This document shows positions 19,401-26,400 of a stretch of 64,000 nt of DNA, piece after piece. The notes below the pieces were generated by a model. The model was not told where the DNA came from and made no database searches. It worked only from the letters and a program-made list of their open reading frames with translations. How positions within the stretch are numbered: position 1 is the first letter of the stretch; each line of letters opens with the position of its first letter. Origin of the DNA: Microbulbifer sp. MI-G (lineage in GTDB: Bacteria > Pseudomonadota > Gammaproteobacteria > Pseudomonadales > Cellvibrionaceae); NCBI RefSeq assembly GCF_030440425.1, contig NZ_CP098023.1, positions 2,159,501-2,223,500 of the forward strand, given 5' to 3'. Position numbers and translations under genes: made by a program.

Positions 19401-22400
19401 ACAGCCCGCAGCATTTCATGGCGTGCAATCATGGCGTTTAGTGCAGACTCCAAACGCTCCAGATCGAGATCAACAACATCGTATTCGCGATAAAAATGAC
19501 AACCGATACCACCCAAAACAAATTCCGGGTCCCTTCCCAGCCAATAGGCCCGCTGGACATCGGTAGGTTCAAAAGCGGTGTACCGGTTGGCCTTATCCGA
19601 TTGCCACTGTGTGGCAGCAATTTCGCTAGTACCTTTGTTTCGCTGTGGGTTCTCAGTTGGATCTTGAACTAATGTCGCAGCAAAGTCGGCCAGGCTGGGC
19701 TGGCTAAATAATTCCGAAAGTGTGACACCTTCAAAGCCAGACTCGCGCAGGTCTCGCACAACACGGGTTGCTAACAGGGAGTCACCCCCAAGTGCGAAGA
19801 AGTTATCGTCCCGCGCTATATCGGTAACATCGAGGAATTTGCACCAGGCGACAGCCACCTGCTGCTCCAATTGACCTTGCGGTGGGTTCTGCTTTGCCTG
19901 GTGCTGCGACAGGGATTCATCGGCAAACTGCTGTAAACCACCGCGATCAATTTTGCCATTGGCGGTAAGAGGTATTTCGGCGAGACAGCAAAGCTCACTG
20001 GGCAGCATGGCGCTGGTCAATCGTTGGCTCAGGAATTCACGCAGGTCGTTCAAGGGTTCCTGCAACTGCTGCAAATCAACAAAGTACTTTTCTGGATTGA
20101 TATTCCCTTGCGATAATTTGGGTTCCAGAACGACAACCGCAACCACACCTCGCTGAGTCAGCAGTGCCACCGCTTGCGCAATCCCTTTGTGCGCAGTCAG
20201 TGCCGCTTCAATCTCGCCGAGTTCAATGCGGTGTCCACGCACCTTGACCTGATTATCGGCGCGGCCCAAAAACTCCAGGCATCCGTTCGGCCAGTAGCGG
20301 CCCAAGTCTCCGGTGCGGTACCAGCGCTCGCCTTCGTCTGTCACAAAACGGGCTGCAGTGATACCGGGAGCACCGCGATACCCCAAAGCAACGCCAGCAC
20401 CACCGATCCACAACTCCCCTGTCACCCAGTCAGGGCAATCGCGCCCCAGGGCATCCACCACTCTGAATTGCTGGTTAGCCAAGGGGTAACCATAGGGAAT
20501 AGATCGCCAAGAGGAATCAACTTCTTTGACTTCAAAATTGTTCGACCAAATAGAAGCTTCAGTGGCGCCACCCAAAGCGATAAAGCGGCAATCCGGGTTA
20601 ACTCGTTTTAACCGTTCCGGCAGGTCGAGGCTGATCCAGTCGCCAGAATTTAAAACCAGGCGCAGCTCGCCAGCTGGAGTATCACCACCCGTGGTCAGCA
20701 GCATATCCAACAGCGCCGGCACCGTATTCCAAACAGTAACGCCATACTGACACACCAGCTGATGCCAGCGCTCAGCATCCCGCCGGGATTCCTCTTCAAC
20801 CAATACCAGTGCACCGCCGGCGGACAAGAGCCCAAAAATATCGTAAACGGAAAGGTCGAAATCCAATGCTGATACGGCGAGCACTCGATCATTTTCGTTA
20901 ACCGAAAAGCGCGCGTTAATGTCCGCTATGGTATTCCAGGCACTACCATGACTAATTTCGACGCCCTTGGGTTCACCGGTAGAACCAGAGGTGAAAATGG
21001 TATAGGCGAGATCTTTTGCCTCTCCCACCACAGGCTGGGATAAAGGCGCGACACCAGAGAGCACAGACAAGTTATCTATAACCAGCTTGGCTCCGGCAAG
21101 TTTGAGTACGCGCTGTCTACGCAACGGTGGCTGGTCTATACCCAGCGGCAGATAAGCCGCTCCTGCCGCTAATACGCCCAAGGCTGCAATAATCTGCTCC
21201 GGCCCCTTGGGTAATAAAATACCGACCAAATCACCGGGCTCAACACCTTGAAGCTGTAAATACGCGGCCATCGCCAAAGCACTGTGGGCCAACTCCCCGT
21301 AACGGATTTGATCACCGTTCCAATAGAGAGCCACTGCTTCAGGGCAGTTTTTAGCATTGCTAAAAAAATGTTCATGTAATTGGTGAGGCTGGTATGGCTT
21401 GGCTGTGGAATTAACCTGCTGGCGCTGCTGCTTTTGCTCCGCTGGCAGCAGCGATGGTATCGGCTGGGCCCAGAATTCCGGGCTGCCGATCAGGCATTCC
21501 AGTAACTGCGTAAAGGCGGCAAACATGCCATCCAGGACGCCGGGAGCAAAAGCAGCTTCCCGCGCATCCCAGTTTACGGACAGGCCACCTTTGAGTTCCA
21601 TAACCTGTACGTCCAGCCACACTTGTGGCCCTTGGGAGATAATCCAATTGACATCTCCAAAGGCACTGCGAACTGACTCGCCAAATAATTCTCCCAACCC
21701 AAGCGCACTGGTAAAGACAACCGGCGCAAACACCGTTTGTCCCTGTTGCCTGCTGAGGTCACGCAGCACCTCTACGCCGGAATAACTCCCGTGCGCTACA
21801 TCCTGACGGAAGTTGTGTTGTAAACGCTGTGCACGCTCAACAAAGGTTCCACTCTGGCTGCCCTGCCAGGCAAGCAAGATCGAAGAAGTAAAGTCTCCTA
21901 CCAGAGAGTTGACATCCCGGTGCAGGGATTCCCGGTCGAACAGGGGGAGATTCAGCAGGAAGTCTGACTCTTCGCTATAGACCGTAAGCACTTCGGCAAG
22001 GGCCGCTGCCAGGGTCATGGACAAAGTAATACCGTGACGGCTCGCAAATTCCGCTAGCCGGTTTTTCCGATCAGCAGACAGACTATAGTGGCGACGAACC
22101 ACTCGACGAGTGTCTTTAGACTCAGTATCTATCGCAGTGGGTAATTGAGGGACACCGGGCAAATCTGCCAGGCGACCCTGCCAGTGTTCTTTGGCCTGCT
22201 GCTTCTCAGCCTGCCGCTCTTCCTTTGAGTGAAGAGCGCTGCGGTCAGCCTGGTAGCGCGGATAACTGTAATTCAGCGGTACCAGTGAGTGCTTTGGTTC
22301 CAGGTAGAGCTTGGCCAAGTCATTCAGTAACACGCGCAGACTAAAGGCATCTGCAGCTACCATATCCAGATTAATATGCAGGCGTGTGCCGCCAGCTTTT

Positions 22401-23089
22401 AATTCCGCAGGTAACAATGAGAGCTGTACATCAAAAACCTCGCCCTGCAATATATCCAGCTGCCGATGGGAGAGTTGCTCCCTAACAGCGATAAGACTCT
22501 GCTCCGCTTCTGCGGCAGCCTGATGCCTGAAATCATGAACCTTTAAACCGGGCCAGCTCACTTCAGCGGGAATCTGCTGTCGACCATCATCGAGGATTTG
22601 AACACGCAGCATCCCATGTCGCTCGAACAGGGAGCGCACAGCCTGTTCCAATCGATCAGGTACTACTTCCTGGCCATCAAACTCATGATAAAAGTGTGCG
22701 GCAACGCCCCCTAAATATTGATTCGGGTCTCGTCCAATCCAATAGGCATGTTGCATCGGTGCCAAATCAAAGGGAGTGCCTTCATCAAAGGCTCCCAGCA
22801 CAGATAAATGTTCACTGGTACTTTCTTCAGTTCCAGTAGCCAACTGAGGTAGAGAAAGCCAGGCTTCCAATTGAGGCACCGCGATAAGATCAGCAAATTT
22901 TACTTTGATCTTTTTCTGCCTTAATTGGCCAGCTATCTTCATGATTTGTACTGAGTTGAGCCCCAGCGCAATTAAGTCAGCCTGCGGATGAATGTCATTA
23001 ATATCGGCATCAATAGCCTGATAAACTAAATCCTTTAACAAACTGGCCGGGCTGATTGGCTCTGATTTATCCTGCGGCTTCGGCGACAA
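16466..23089 (-). CDS. NRPS 1: ArCP-Cy-A-PCP-Cy-A-PCP
   Basis: A 2207-residue synthetase resembling HMWP2/PchE. It starts with an aryl carrier domain (S46 in LGLNSVQ) that should receive salicylate. Cy1 has intact DxxxxDxxS (D242, D247, S250), A1 carries TSGSTG near 700 and cysteine-type pocket strings (FDLSVYDIFG, LVLNSGDWI, GGATEASIW), and PCP1 has S1104. A second Cy (D1299, D1304, S1307), a second A domain (TSGSTG near 1763) and PCP2 (S2152) follow. There is no methyltransferase and no thioesterase. HMWP2 has a single A domain; here each module has its own. The start is TTG at 23089 with AAGGAG 8 bases upstream, overlapping the isochorismate synthase end by 23 bases. It builds salicyl-bis-thiazoline and passes it to NRPS 2. 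Confidence 0.93.
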   Translation of the reverse strand: MSPKPQDKSEPISPASLLKDLVYQAIDADINDIHPQADLIALGLNSVQIMKIAGQLRQKKIKVKFADLIAVPQLEAWLSLPQLATGTEESTSEHLSVLGAFDEGTPFDLAPMQHAYWIGRDPNQYLGGVAAHFYHEFDGQEVVPDRLEQAVRSLFERHGMLRVQILDDGRQQIPAEVSWPGLKVHDFRHQAAAEAEQSLIAVREQLSHRQLDILQGEVFDVQLSLLPAELKAGGTRLHINLDMVAADAFSLRVLLNDLAKLYLEPKHSLVPLNYSYPRYQADRSALHSKEERQAEKQQAKEHWQGRLADLPGVPQLPTAIDTESKDTRRVVRRHYSLSADRKNRLAEFASRHGITLSMTLAAALAEVLTVYSEESDFLLNLPLFDRESLHRDVNSLVGDFTSSILLAWQGSQSGTFVERAQRLQHNFRQDVAHGSYSGVEVLRDLSRQQGQTVFAPVVFTSALGLGELFGESVRSAFGDVNWIISQGPQVWLDVQVMELKGGLSVNWDAREAAFAPGVLDGMFAAFTQLLECLIGSPEFWAQPIPSLLPAEQKQQRQQVNSTAKPYQPHQLHEHFFSNAKNCPEAVALYWNGDQIRYGELAHSALAMAAYLQLQGVEPGDLVGILLPKGPEQIIAALGVLAAGAAYLPLGIDQPPLRRQRVLKLAGAKLVIDNLSVLSGVAPLSQPVVGEAKDLAYTIFTSGSTGEPKGVEISHGSAWNTIADINARFSVNENDRVLAVSALDFDLSVYDIFGLLSAGGALVLVEEESRRDAERWHQLVCQYGVTVWNTVPALLDMLLTTGGDTPAGELRLVLNSGDWISLDLPERLKRVNPDCRFIALGGATEASIWSNNFEVKEVDSSWRSIPYGYPLANQQFRVVDALGRDCPDWVTGELWIGGAGVALGYRGAPGITAARFVTDEGERWYRTGDLGRYWPNGCLEFLGRADNQVKVRGHRIELGEIEAALTAHKGIAQAVALLTQRGVVAVVVLEPKLSQGNINPEKYFVDLQQLQEPLNDLREFLSQRLTSAMLPSELCCLAEIPLTANGKIDRGGLQQFADESLSQHQAKQNPPQGQLEQQVAVAWCKFLDVTDIARDDNFFALGGDSLLATRVVRDLRESGFEGVTLSELFSQPSLADFAATLVQDPTENPQRNKGTSEIAATQWQSDKANRYTAFEPTDVQRAYWLGRDPEFVLGGIGCHFYREYDVVDLDLERLESALNAMIARHEMLRAVFDSEGRQRILADVPRFSIDVTEVDRDPASAFAQQRQECAEQVFEPSRWPLFDVRAVRCGRNTRLAIGLDNLILDAFSILLFYRELNILYQSPGIDLPSIELSFRDYVRNVLPQTTAVFDSDLAEGPLAAAKTFWQHKLSELPPAPQLPIVREPASIERPHFVRHQQQIDKGTWQNLVARAAEQGITPSSLLLTAFAEVLSRWSSRPDLSLNLTLFDRREVHPDIYRVMGDFTSLTLVGYRPEAGDSWLVRAKKIQGEVGAALEHRDISSVSLMRELARRQSEAEATMPVVFTSALGIPGGTAAPENGPLREPIWALTQTPQVWLDHQVVEVEGGVFLNWDVVEALFPEGMCAEMFQAYIGLLQWAGDAEWDSTPPDLLPSAQRELRTQLEKHIAIDSTDNLSQRFFQQVKANPENIALYWGDDNSLSYGVLAERALRIAAWLLQSQVSSAEVVAVNLPKGPDQIAAVLGVLAAGAAYLPVGIDQPQARRESMLRRAEVKVVLDQSAIQQAEQFAPIDKPIATEAEQLVYIIFTSGSTGEPKGVEISHGAAWNTIADINERFSVDENDRVLAISALDFDLSVYDIFGLLSVGGALVLIDEEDRRDAERWHQRVCHYGITVWNTVPALLDMLLTVGAGTPPGKLRLVLNSGDWIGLDLPQRLKQVQPECRFIALGGATEASIWSNSFEVIEVDPSWHSIPYGYPLANQKFRVVDTQGRDCPDWATGELWIGGDGVAMGYRGAPELTEARFVTVDGERWYRTGDLGRYWPNGCLEFLGRADSLVKVRGHRIELGEIETVFNRQMFVQRALVLATEQQLVAAVVLKPECPSTFSTDDLREYLRHHLPSYMVPDFIVTLPEMPLSANGKLDRASVLKLVHAVEKPQQEKAAELVTDNERLVAQIWQELLSLPVINRDQNFFELGGDSLLATRFIDRLKQQHRLLLPLRRLFASPRLADVAGALSAMEPLVDVDPDTVEEGVI
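16990..17860 (-). repeat. A-domain core repeat, copy 2 (NRPS 1 module 2)
   Basis: The adenylation core of module 2 is nearly the same as that of module 1 about 3.19 kb away. Shared blocks include SIPYGYPLANQ, WYRTGDLGRYWPNG, LEFLGRAD and VKVRGHRIELGEIE. Similarity falls off into the Cy and PCP domains, which differ more. Boundaries are approximate and read by eye. This suggests recent duplication or gene conversion limited to the adenylation cores. Confidence 0.7.
20175..21050 (-). repeat. A-domain core repeat, copy 1 (NRPS 1 module 1)
   Basis: Partner of the repeat at about 16990-17860; see the blocks named there. The near-identity means both modules should activate the same amino acid, cysteine by motif resemblance. 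Such blocks also make the locus prone to assembly collapse or recombination. Confidence 0.7.
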
Positions 23090-24482
23090 GAGATACGCTC
23101 CTTATTGCGTCTCGGATAACACGCATTTTGATACAGCTTTCACGATACTCGTGGGTAGGAAGGGAAGCCTCAACCAGGCCGCAACCGGCAAATAGTGTCA
23201 CCCTGCCCGGGGTAAAAAGTGCAGAACGCAGCGCAACAGCAAACTCCCCTTCCCCCTCGGCATTGAGCCAACCAACAGGTCCGGCATACCAACCGCGATC
23301 CAGACCTTCATTTTCACGGATATACTTCAGTGCTTTTTTCCTCGGCAGGCCACCCACCGCAGCACTTGGGTGTAAATCCGATAAGACATCCAACAGATTT
23401 ACGCCATCTTTCACAAAGCCTTCCAGCGGCGTAAGCAAATGCTGAATTTGCTTTAATTTGCAGAGTTGGGGCGGTTCCGGTTCCGCTACGTTGTGGCAGC
23501 ATTTGCGTAAGATAGAAAGGAGATGCTGAACGACCAAGTGATGTTCAAATCGGTCTTTATCGCTGTTGAGAAGAGATAACCCCAGGCTATAATCAGTTGC
23601 AAAATCTTTTCCCCTAGGCGCGCTACCCGCCAGTGCTACAGTATTAATACACTTATCTTTCAATGCGACCAAACGCTCGGGTGACGCGCCAAGAAAACAG
23701 CTCTTTTCCCGTACGAAAGCAAACAAAAATGCACCGGGATAGTACTCTCTCAGATACTTGAGAATATCCCCAGGACAACAATTCACGGCTAGTGAGTCCG
23801 ATCGCGCAAGGACGACTTTTTGCAATTCGTTACGCTTGATTGACTCAACCGCATCAACGACGCGCTGTTGCCAGCTCAAGGCATCAGTACTGCTGTTGTC
23901 AAAATCCACACCATCCAGCAATAAACTGTCATAGTCAGGCGCTGATAAGGGGCGCGATACAATACTTTGCCACCGTGCTCTCGCCCGCTTAGCAGCAAGG
24001 CTGCAATCCGTTTGGCTACTGACCATAATGTTGATTACCAGGTAACTACGGTCCCTTTCACAGAAAAAGATAAGATCAGGCAGTGTCAGTACGGCTGTGG
24101 GAAAATTTTTCCATAGGAGTGACGGTGCTTTCTGGCAATCAAAGGCAAATCCACCGTATAAAACCGGTTGATGACCTCCGATTATCACCGAGGAAGCCAG
24201 CAGTTTTTGCCAGTTAGTTTGGATTTCGGACCAGGATCCCCCAGGGGCACAGCTAAGCTCACAGGCAGAACCAAAACCTACAGCGTAATGATCACTAGAG
24301 GGTGTACTCCACAAGCACACGGTCCGTTCATATTGATAGTTTGCGGCAAACAGTGCGAGTGGATCGTGCCTGTTGCATGGCAGTAGATACGATGCAAGTA
24401 CCCTAGATTGCTGGTGATTCGCCCGCAATTTTGCTTGTTGCAAGCATTGCTTCAAGCCGGCAAACTCGAAGCGGGCCTTCAT
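23067..24482 (-). CDS. pchA: Isochorismate synthase
   Basis: A 471-residue chorismate-utilising enzyme of the PchA/EntC/MenF type, which makes isochorismate from chorismate for salicylate. Family strings are present: LQKVVLARSD, FLGASPERLV, LAGSAPRGKD (where MenF-type synthases have the LAGT-type motif), HHLVVQHLL, LHPSAAVGGLPR and GWYAGPVGW. The start overlaps the lyase stop by 4 bases, and the end overlaps NRPS 1 by 23 bases. Because a separate PchB-type lyase is next to it, salicylate is made in two steps as in pyochelin loci, rather than by a bifunctional Irp9/MbtI salicylate synthase. Confidence 0.93.
   Translation of the reverse strand: MKARFEFAGLKQCLQQAKLRANHQQSRVLASYLLPCNRHDPLALFAANYQYERTVCLWSTPSSDHYAVGFGSACELSCAPGGSWSEIQTNWQKLLASSVIIGGHQPVLYGGFAFDCQKAPSLLWKNFPTAVLTLPDLIFFCERDRSYLVINIMVSSQTDCSLAAKRARARWQSIVSRPLSAPDYDSLLLDGVDFDNSSTDALSWQQRVVDAVESIKRNELQKVVLARSDSLAVNCCPGDILKYLREYYPGAFLFAFVREKSCFLGASPERLVALKDKCINTVALAGSAPRGKDFATDYSLGLSLLNSDKDRFEHHLVVQHLLSILRKCCHNVAEPEPPQLCKLKQIQHLLTPLEGFVKDGVNLLDVLSDLHPSAAVGGLPRKKALKYIRENEGLDRGWYAGPVGWLNAEGEGEFAVALRSALFTPGRVTLFAGCGLVEASLPTHEYRESCIKMRVIRDAIRSVSLVAEAAG
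23098..23103 (-). promoter_or_regulatory. Ribosome binding site fixing the TTG start of NRPS 1
   Basis: On the minus strand AAGGAG lies 8 bases before the TTG at 23089. No ATG or GTG with a comparable site occurs near the N-terminus of the carrier domain, so the TTG start is supported. Confidence 0.7.
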
Positions 24483-24808
24483 ACATCCTCTCCCACAGAC
24501 GCCCGATAGTTTTCACGCCAGTGCAGTGTTTGCTGATTAATAAACCACTGGATAATGTCGGTAAATAGCAATTCGATGTAGTCTGCGCACAGCTTTGCCT
24601 CCTCAGCCCAGTGGCGCCGATCAATTAGCATAGCCACAACACGATCTGGAGCAGGGATACTGATTTCATCTGGTTTGAACTGTGCGGCGGACAATACATA
24701 GCCCATGCGCTGCTGCAACAAGCTGATAATCTCACGATCTATAGCGTCGATACCCTGGCGTATTTCAGTCAGATTTTCGCATTCCATTGGCAACTTGGCG
24801 GCTTGCAT
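24479..24808 (-). CDS. pchB: Isochorismate pyruvate lyase
   Basis: A 109-residue chorismate-mutase-fold enzyme that splits isochorismate into salicylate and pyruvate. It aligns by eye with PchB along its whole length: IRQGIDAIDREI, LLQQRMGYVLSAAQFK, IPAPDRVVAML, WAEEAKL and INQQTLHWR. The active-site positions known from PchB are kept (Arg in IRQGID, Arg in QQRMGY, Lys in QFKPDE, Gln in NQQ). It is the first gene of the siderophore operon and starts 46 bases after a Fur box. A damaged second copy lies immediately upstream. Confidence 0.94.
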   Translation of the reverse strand: MQAAKLPMECENLTEIRQGIDAIDREIISLLQQRMGYVLSAAQFKPDEISIPAPDRVVAMLIDRRHWAEEAKLCADYIELLFTDIIQWFINQQTLHWRENYRASVGEDV

Positions 24809-24853
24809 AAAAACTCCATCACTATAGAGTTGATTTTTTCATTGCAATTGTAA

Positions 24854-24870
24854 ATGATAATCATTATCAT
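24854..24870 (-). promoter_or_regulatory. Fur box of the siderophore operon
   Basis: The 17-base element ATGATAATCATTATCAT is an inverted repeat perfect except for its centre and matches the core of the GATAATGATAATCATTATC Fur consensus. It lies 46-62 bases upstream of the lyase start within an AT-rich promoter zone. This predicts repression of the whole operon by Fe(II)-Fur when iron is plentiful. Confidence 0.88.
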
Positions 24871-24951
24871 ATTATTTTGCAAATCAATGGGTAGCCTAGA
24901 AGAAGAGATCGGCGCCTAACTGCACCTCCACATCCCAGTGACACTGATTAA

Positions 24952-25134
24952 TCAATTCAGCCGGAACTGGTCTGGAGCAGGAATGCTGGTTTCATTGGGC
25001 TTTAACTGTGCTGCAGACAATGCATAGCCCATAGGTTGCTGCAACCATCTAGTGATCTCGTGGTTTATGGCATCAATACCCTGGCGGAACTCATTAAGAT
25101 TTTTACCTTTTGTCGGCAATTTGGTTGCTTGCAT
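24952..25134 (-). pseudogene. Truncated isochorismate pyruvate lyase copy
   Basis: A reading frame from ATG 25134 gives a product like the first half of the adjacent lyase (MQATKLP, FRQGIDAINHEI, MGYALSAAQLKPNE, SIPAPDQ) and then leaves the homologous frame and stops at 24952. The Arg that corresponds to the active-site residue in QQRMGY is Pro here. The homologous DNA continues to about 24913 out of frame. It is a decayed product of the tandem duplication and is probably inactive. Confidence 0.82.
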
Positions 25135-25176
25135 AAACTTTCTATCATCCAGAGTCGATCTTCCCATTGAATGAGC

Positions 25177-25196
25177 AATGTTATAACATATCATTT
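25177..25196. promoter_or_regulatory. Decayed Fur box of the duplicated promoter
   Basis: The stretch AATGTTATAACATATCATTT occupies the place in copy 2 where copy 1 has its Fur box. Only the TATCAT half and an AT-rich inverted motif remain, and several bases are missing. Probably non-functional, but it may still act as a promoter. Confidence 0.45.
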
Positions 25197-25241
25197 TTTG
25201 AATCAATGGGTTATTCTGGATAACTTGATGGAAGAGATCGA

Positions 25242-25541
25242 AAGGGAGTGACTTTTTTGAAATTTGATGATTACGGGACTCTACGATCTTTACACTGCAC
25301 TTGAGATTAATGGTTCAGGGTGAACTCTGTAGTGACTAGGATAACGGTAATGCTTTAACTAGCAGGTTAATGGAGTGACAGCAACCCCTCTACAACCCTA
25401 TTTCGCTTTTCGTTCTTATTTTTTTACCGCGGATACAAAAAGTGCTTCCGTCAGTTTATTTAGAGCGATCGCTAACTGAATCTGTGCAGGATGGGTAGCA
25501 ATTAACGGATGATGTCCCGGCAACTCTGGTCTTTTCCAGAC
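25242..25541. other. Intergenic stretch downstream of the type II thioesterase
   Basis: About 300 bases between the duplicated lyase promoter and the thioesterase stop. No frame with homology or a good ribosome site was found on either strand. A GCGATCGC palindrome lies near 25467, which may be chance. Confidence 0.5.
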
Positions 25542-26279
25542 TTACGTAATACGCAGTTGCTGTACTATGTGATTAATCACTAAATGGGGGCGCTCAGAGA
25601 AATAAAAATGATTGCCAGTATATTCATGGAGATGAAAATGACAGTTGGTCCACCGTTGCCAGCCACGAGCATCGTCAGCAGTGAGTTCAGGATCATCCCG
25701 GCCCACCATGGCTGTAATCGGGCAATTCAAATATTGATCCGAAGACACCCTACTGGTTTCGATCAAATGGTAGTCCTGGCGTATAGTGGGGAGAAGCAGG
25801 GCCCGTAATTCCGGTATCTCTAACAATTCAGGAGCAGTTCCACCAAGCTGTATGAGCTGTTGGCATAGGGAATCATCATCCAGTTGATGCAGATTTCCAA
25901 CTTCTTGAAACTGAGGAGCTTTGCGAGCAGACACAAACAGATGCTCAGGACCACACAGGTTTCGGCCCTGCAAAGAGAGAATCAACTCATGGGCAACCGT
26001 TGCGCCCATGCTATGCCCAAATACGGCCCAGGGTCGATCGAGAATGGAGGTGACGGCATTACCCAGTAACGTGATTAAACTCCGCATATCTGCTGGCATC
26101 ACCTCATTACAGCGCTGCTCCCTGCCCGGCAGGCAGACGAGTACTAGTTCAATTGACTCCGGCAGTAGTTTTGCCCAGGGCCGGTACAGTGCAGCAGTAC
26201 CACCAGCATGGGGCAGGCACAAAAGTTGTATTGCTGCATTGGGTTTGGGGCGAGGAACATTTAGCCAGGCGCAGGACAT
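25542..26279 (-). CDS. Type II thioesterase
   Basis: A 245-residue alpha/beta hydrolase of the YbtT/PchC/GrsT family that clears mis-loaded carrier domains. It has the N-terminal LLCLPHAGGTAALYRPW typical of the family, nucleophile motif GHSMGA, acidic residue in VGRDDPE and histidine in GNHFYF. It lies upstream of the siderophore operon on the same strand but is separated by more than 300 bases, so it probably has its own promoter in the divergent 122-base gap shared with the salicyl-AMP ligase. Confidence 0.92.
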   Translation of the reverse strand: MSCAWLNVPRPKPNAAIQLLCLPHAGGTAALYRPWAKLLPESIELVLVCLPGREQRCNEVMPADMRSLITLLGNAVTSILDRPWAVFGHSMGATVAHELILSLQGRNLCGPEHLFVSARKAPQFQEVGNLHQLDDDSLCQQLIQLGGTAPELLEIPELRALLLPTIRQDYHLIETSRVSSDQYLNCPITAMVGRDDPELTADDARGWQRWTNCHFHLHEYTGNHFYFSERPHLVINHIVQQLRIT

Positions 26280-26400
26280 AAAAACGTATCTCGATAAATG
26301 ACTTGGATTGTAGATACTACCCTGTATTTTTAAATTTAGAAATGTGAAATAGTGGCGAGTCTTATTAGTCTGCTCCAGCTACTAATTACAGGAGATCAAA

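Larger units (their letters stand above)
24587..25241. repeat. Tandem duplication of lyase 5' end plus promoter (about 328 bp x 2)
   Basis: Copy 1 spans about 24587-24912 and copy 2 about 24913-25241, joined head to tail. Landmarks recur at a 326-329 base offset: TCTGGAGCAGG (24645 and 24971), GCTTGCATAAA (24801 and 25128), AATCAATGGG and GAAGAGATCG (24902 and 25231). The unit covers the Fur-box promoter and roughly the first 70 codons of the lyase. The outer copy has diverged and lost function. Confidence 0.82.

Noticed and set aside
23067..24482. Bifunctional salicylate synthase (Irp9/MbtI type)
   Set aside because: A separate PchB-type lyase with intact active-site residues is co-transcribed, which fits a monofunctional isochorismate synthase.
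24952..25206. 84-codon frame as an intact small protein
   Set aside because: It matches the first half of the adjacent isochorismate pyruvate lyase, has lost an active-site Arg and leaves the homologous frame early, so it is treated as a pseudogene.
26280..26400. Fur box in the divergent promoter of the thioesterase and ligase
   Set aside because: Only weak TGA/ATC fragments were seen; no 17-19 base inverted repeat comparable to that at 24854-24870.
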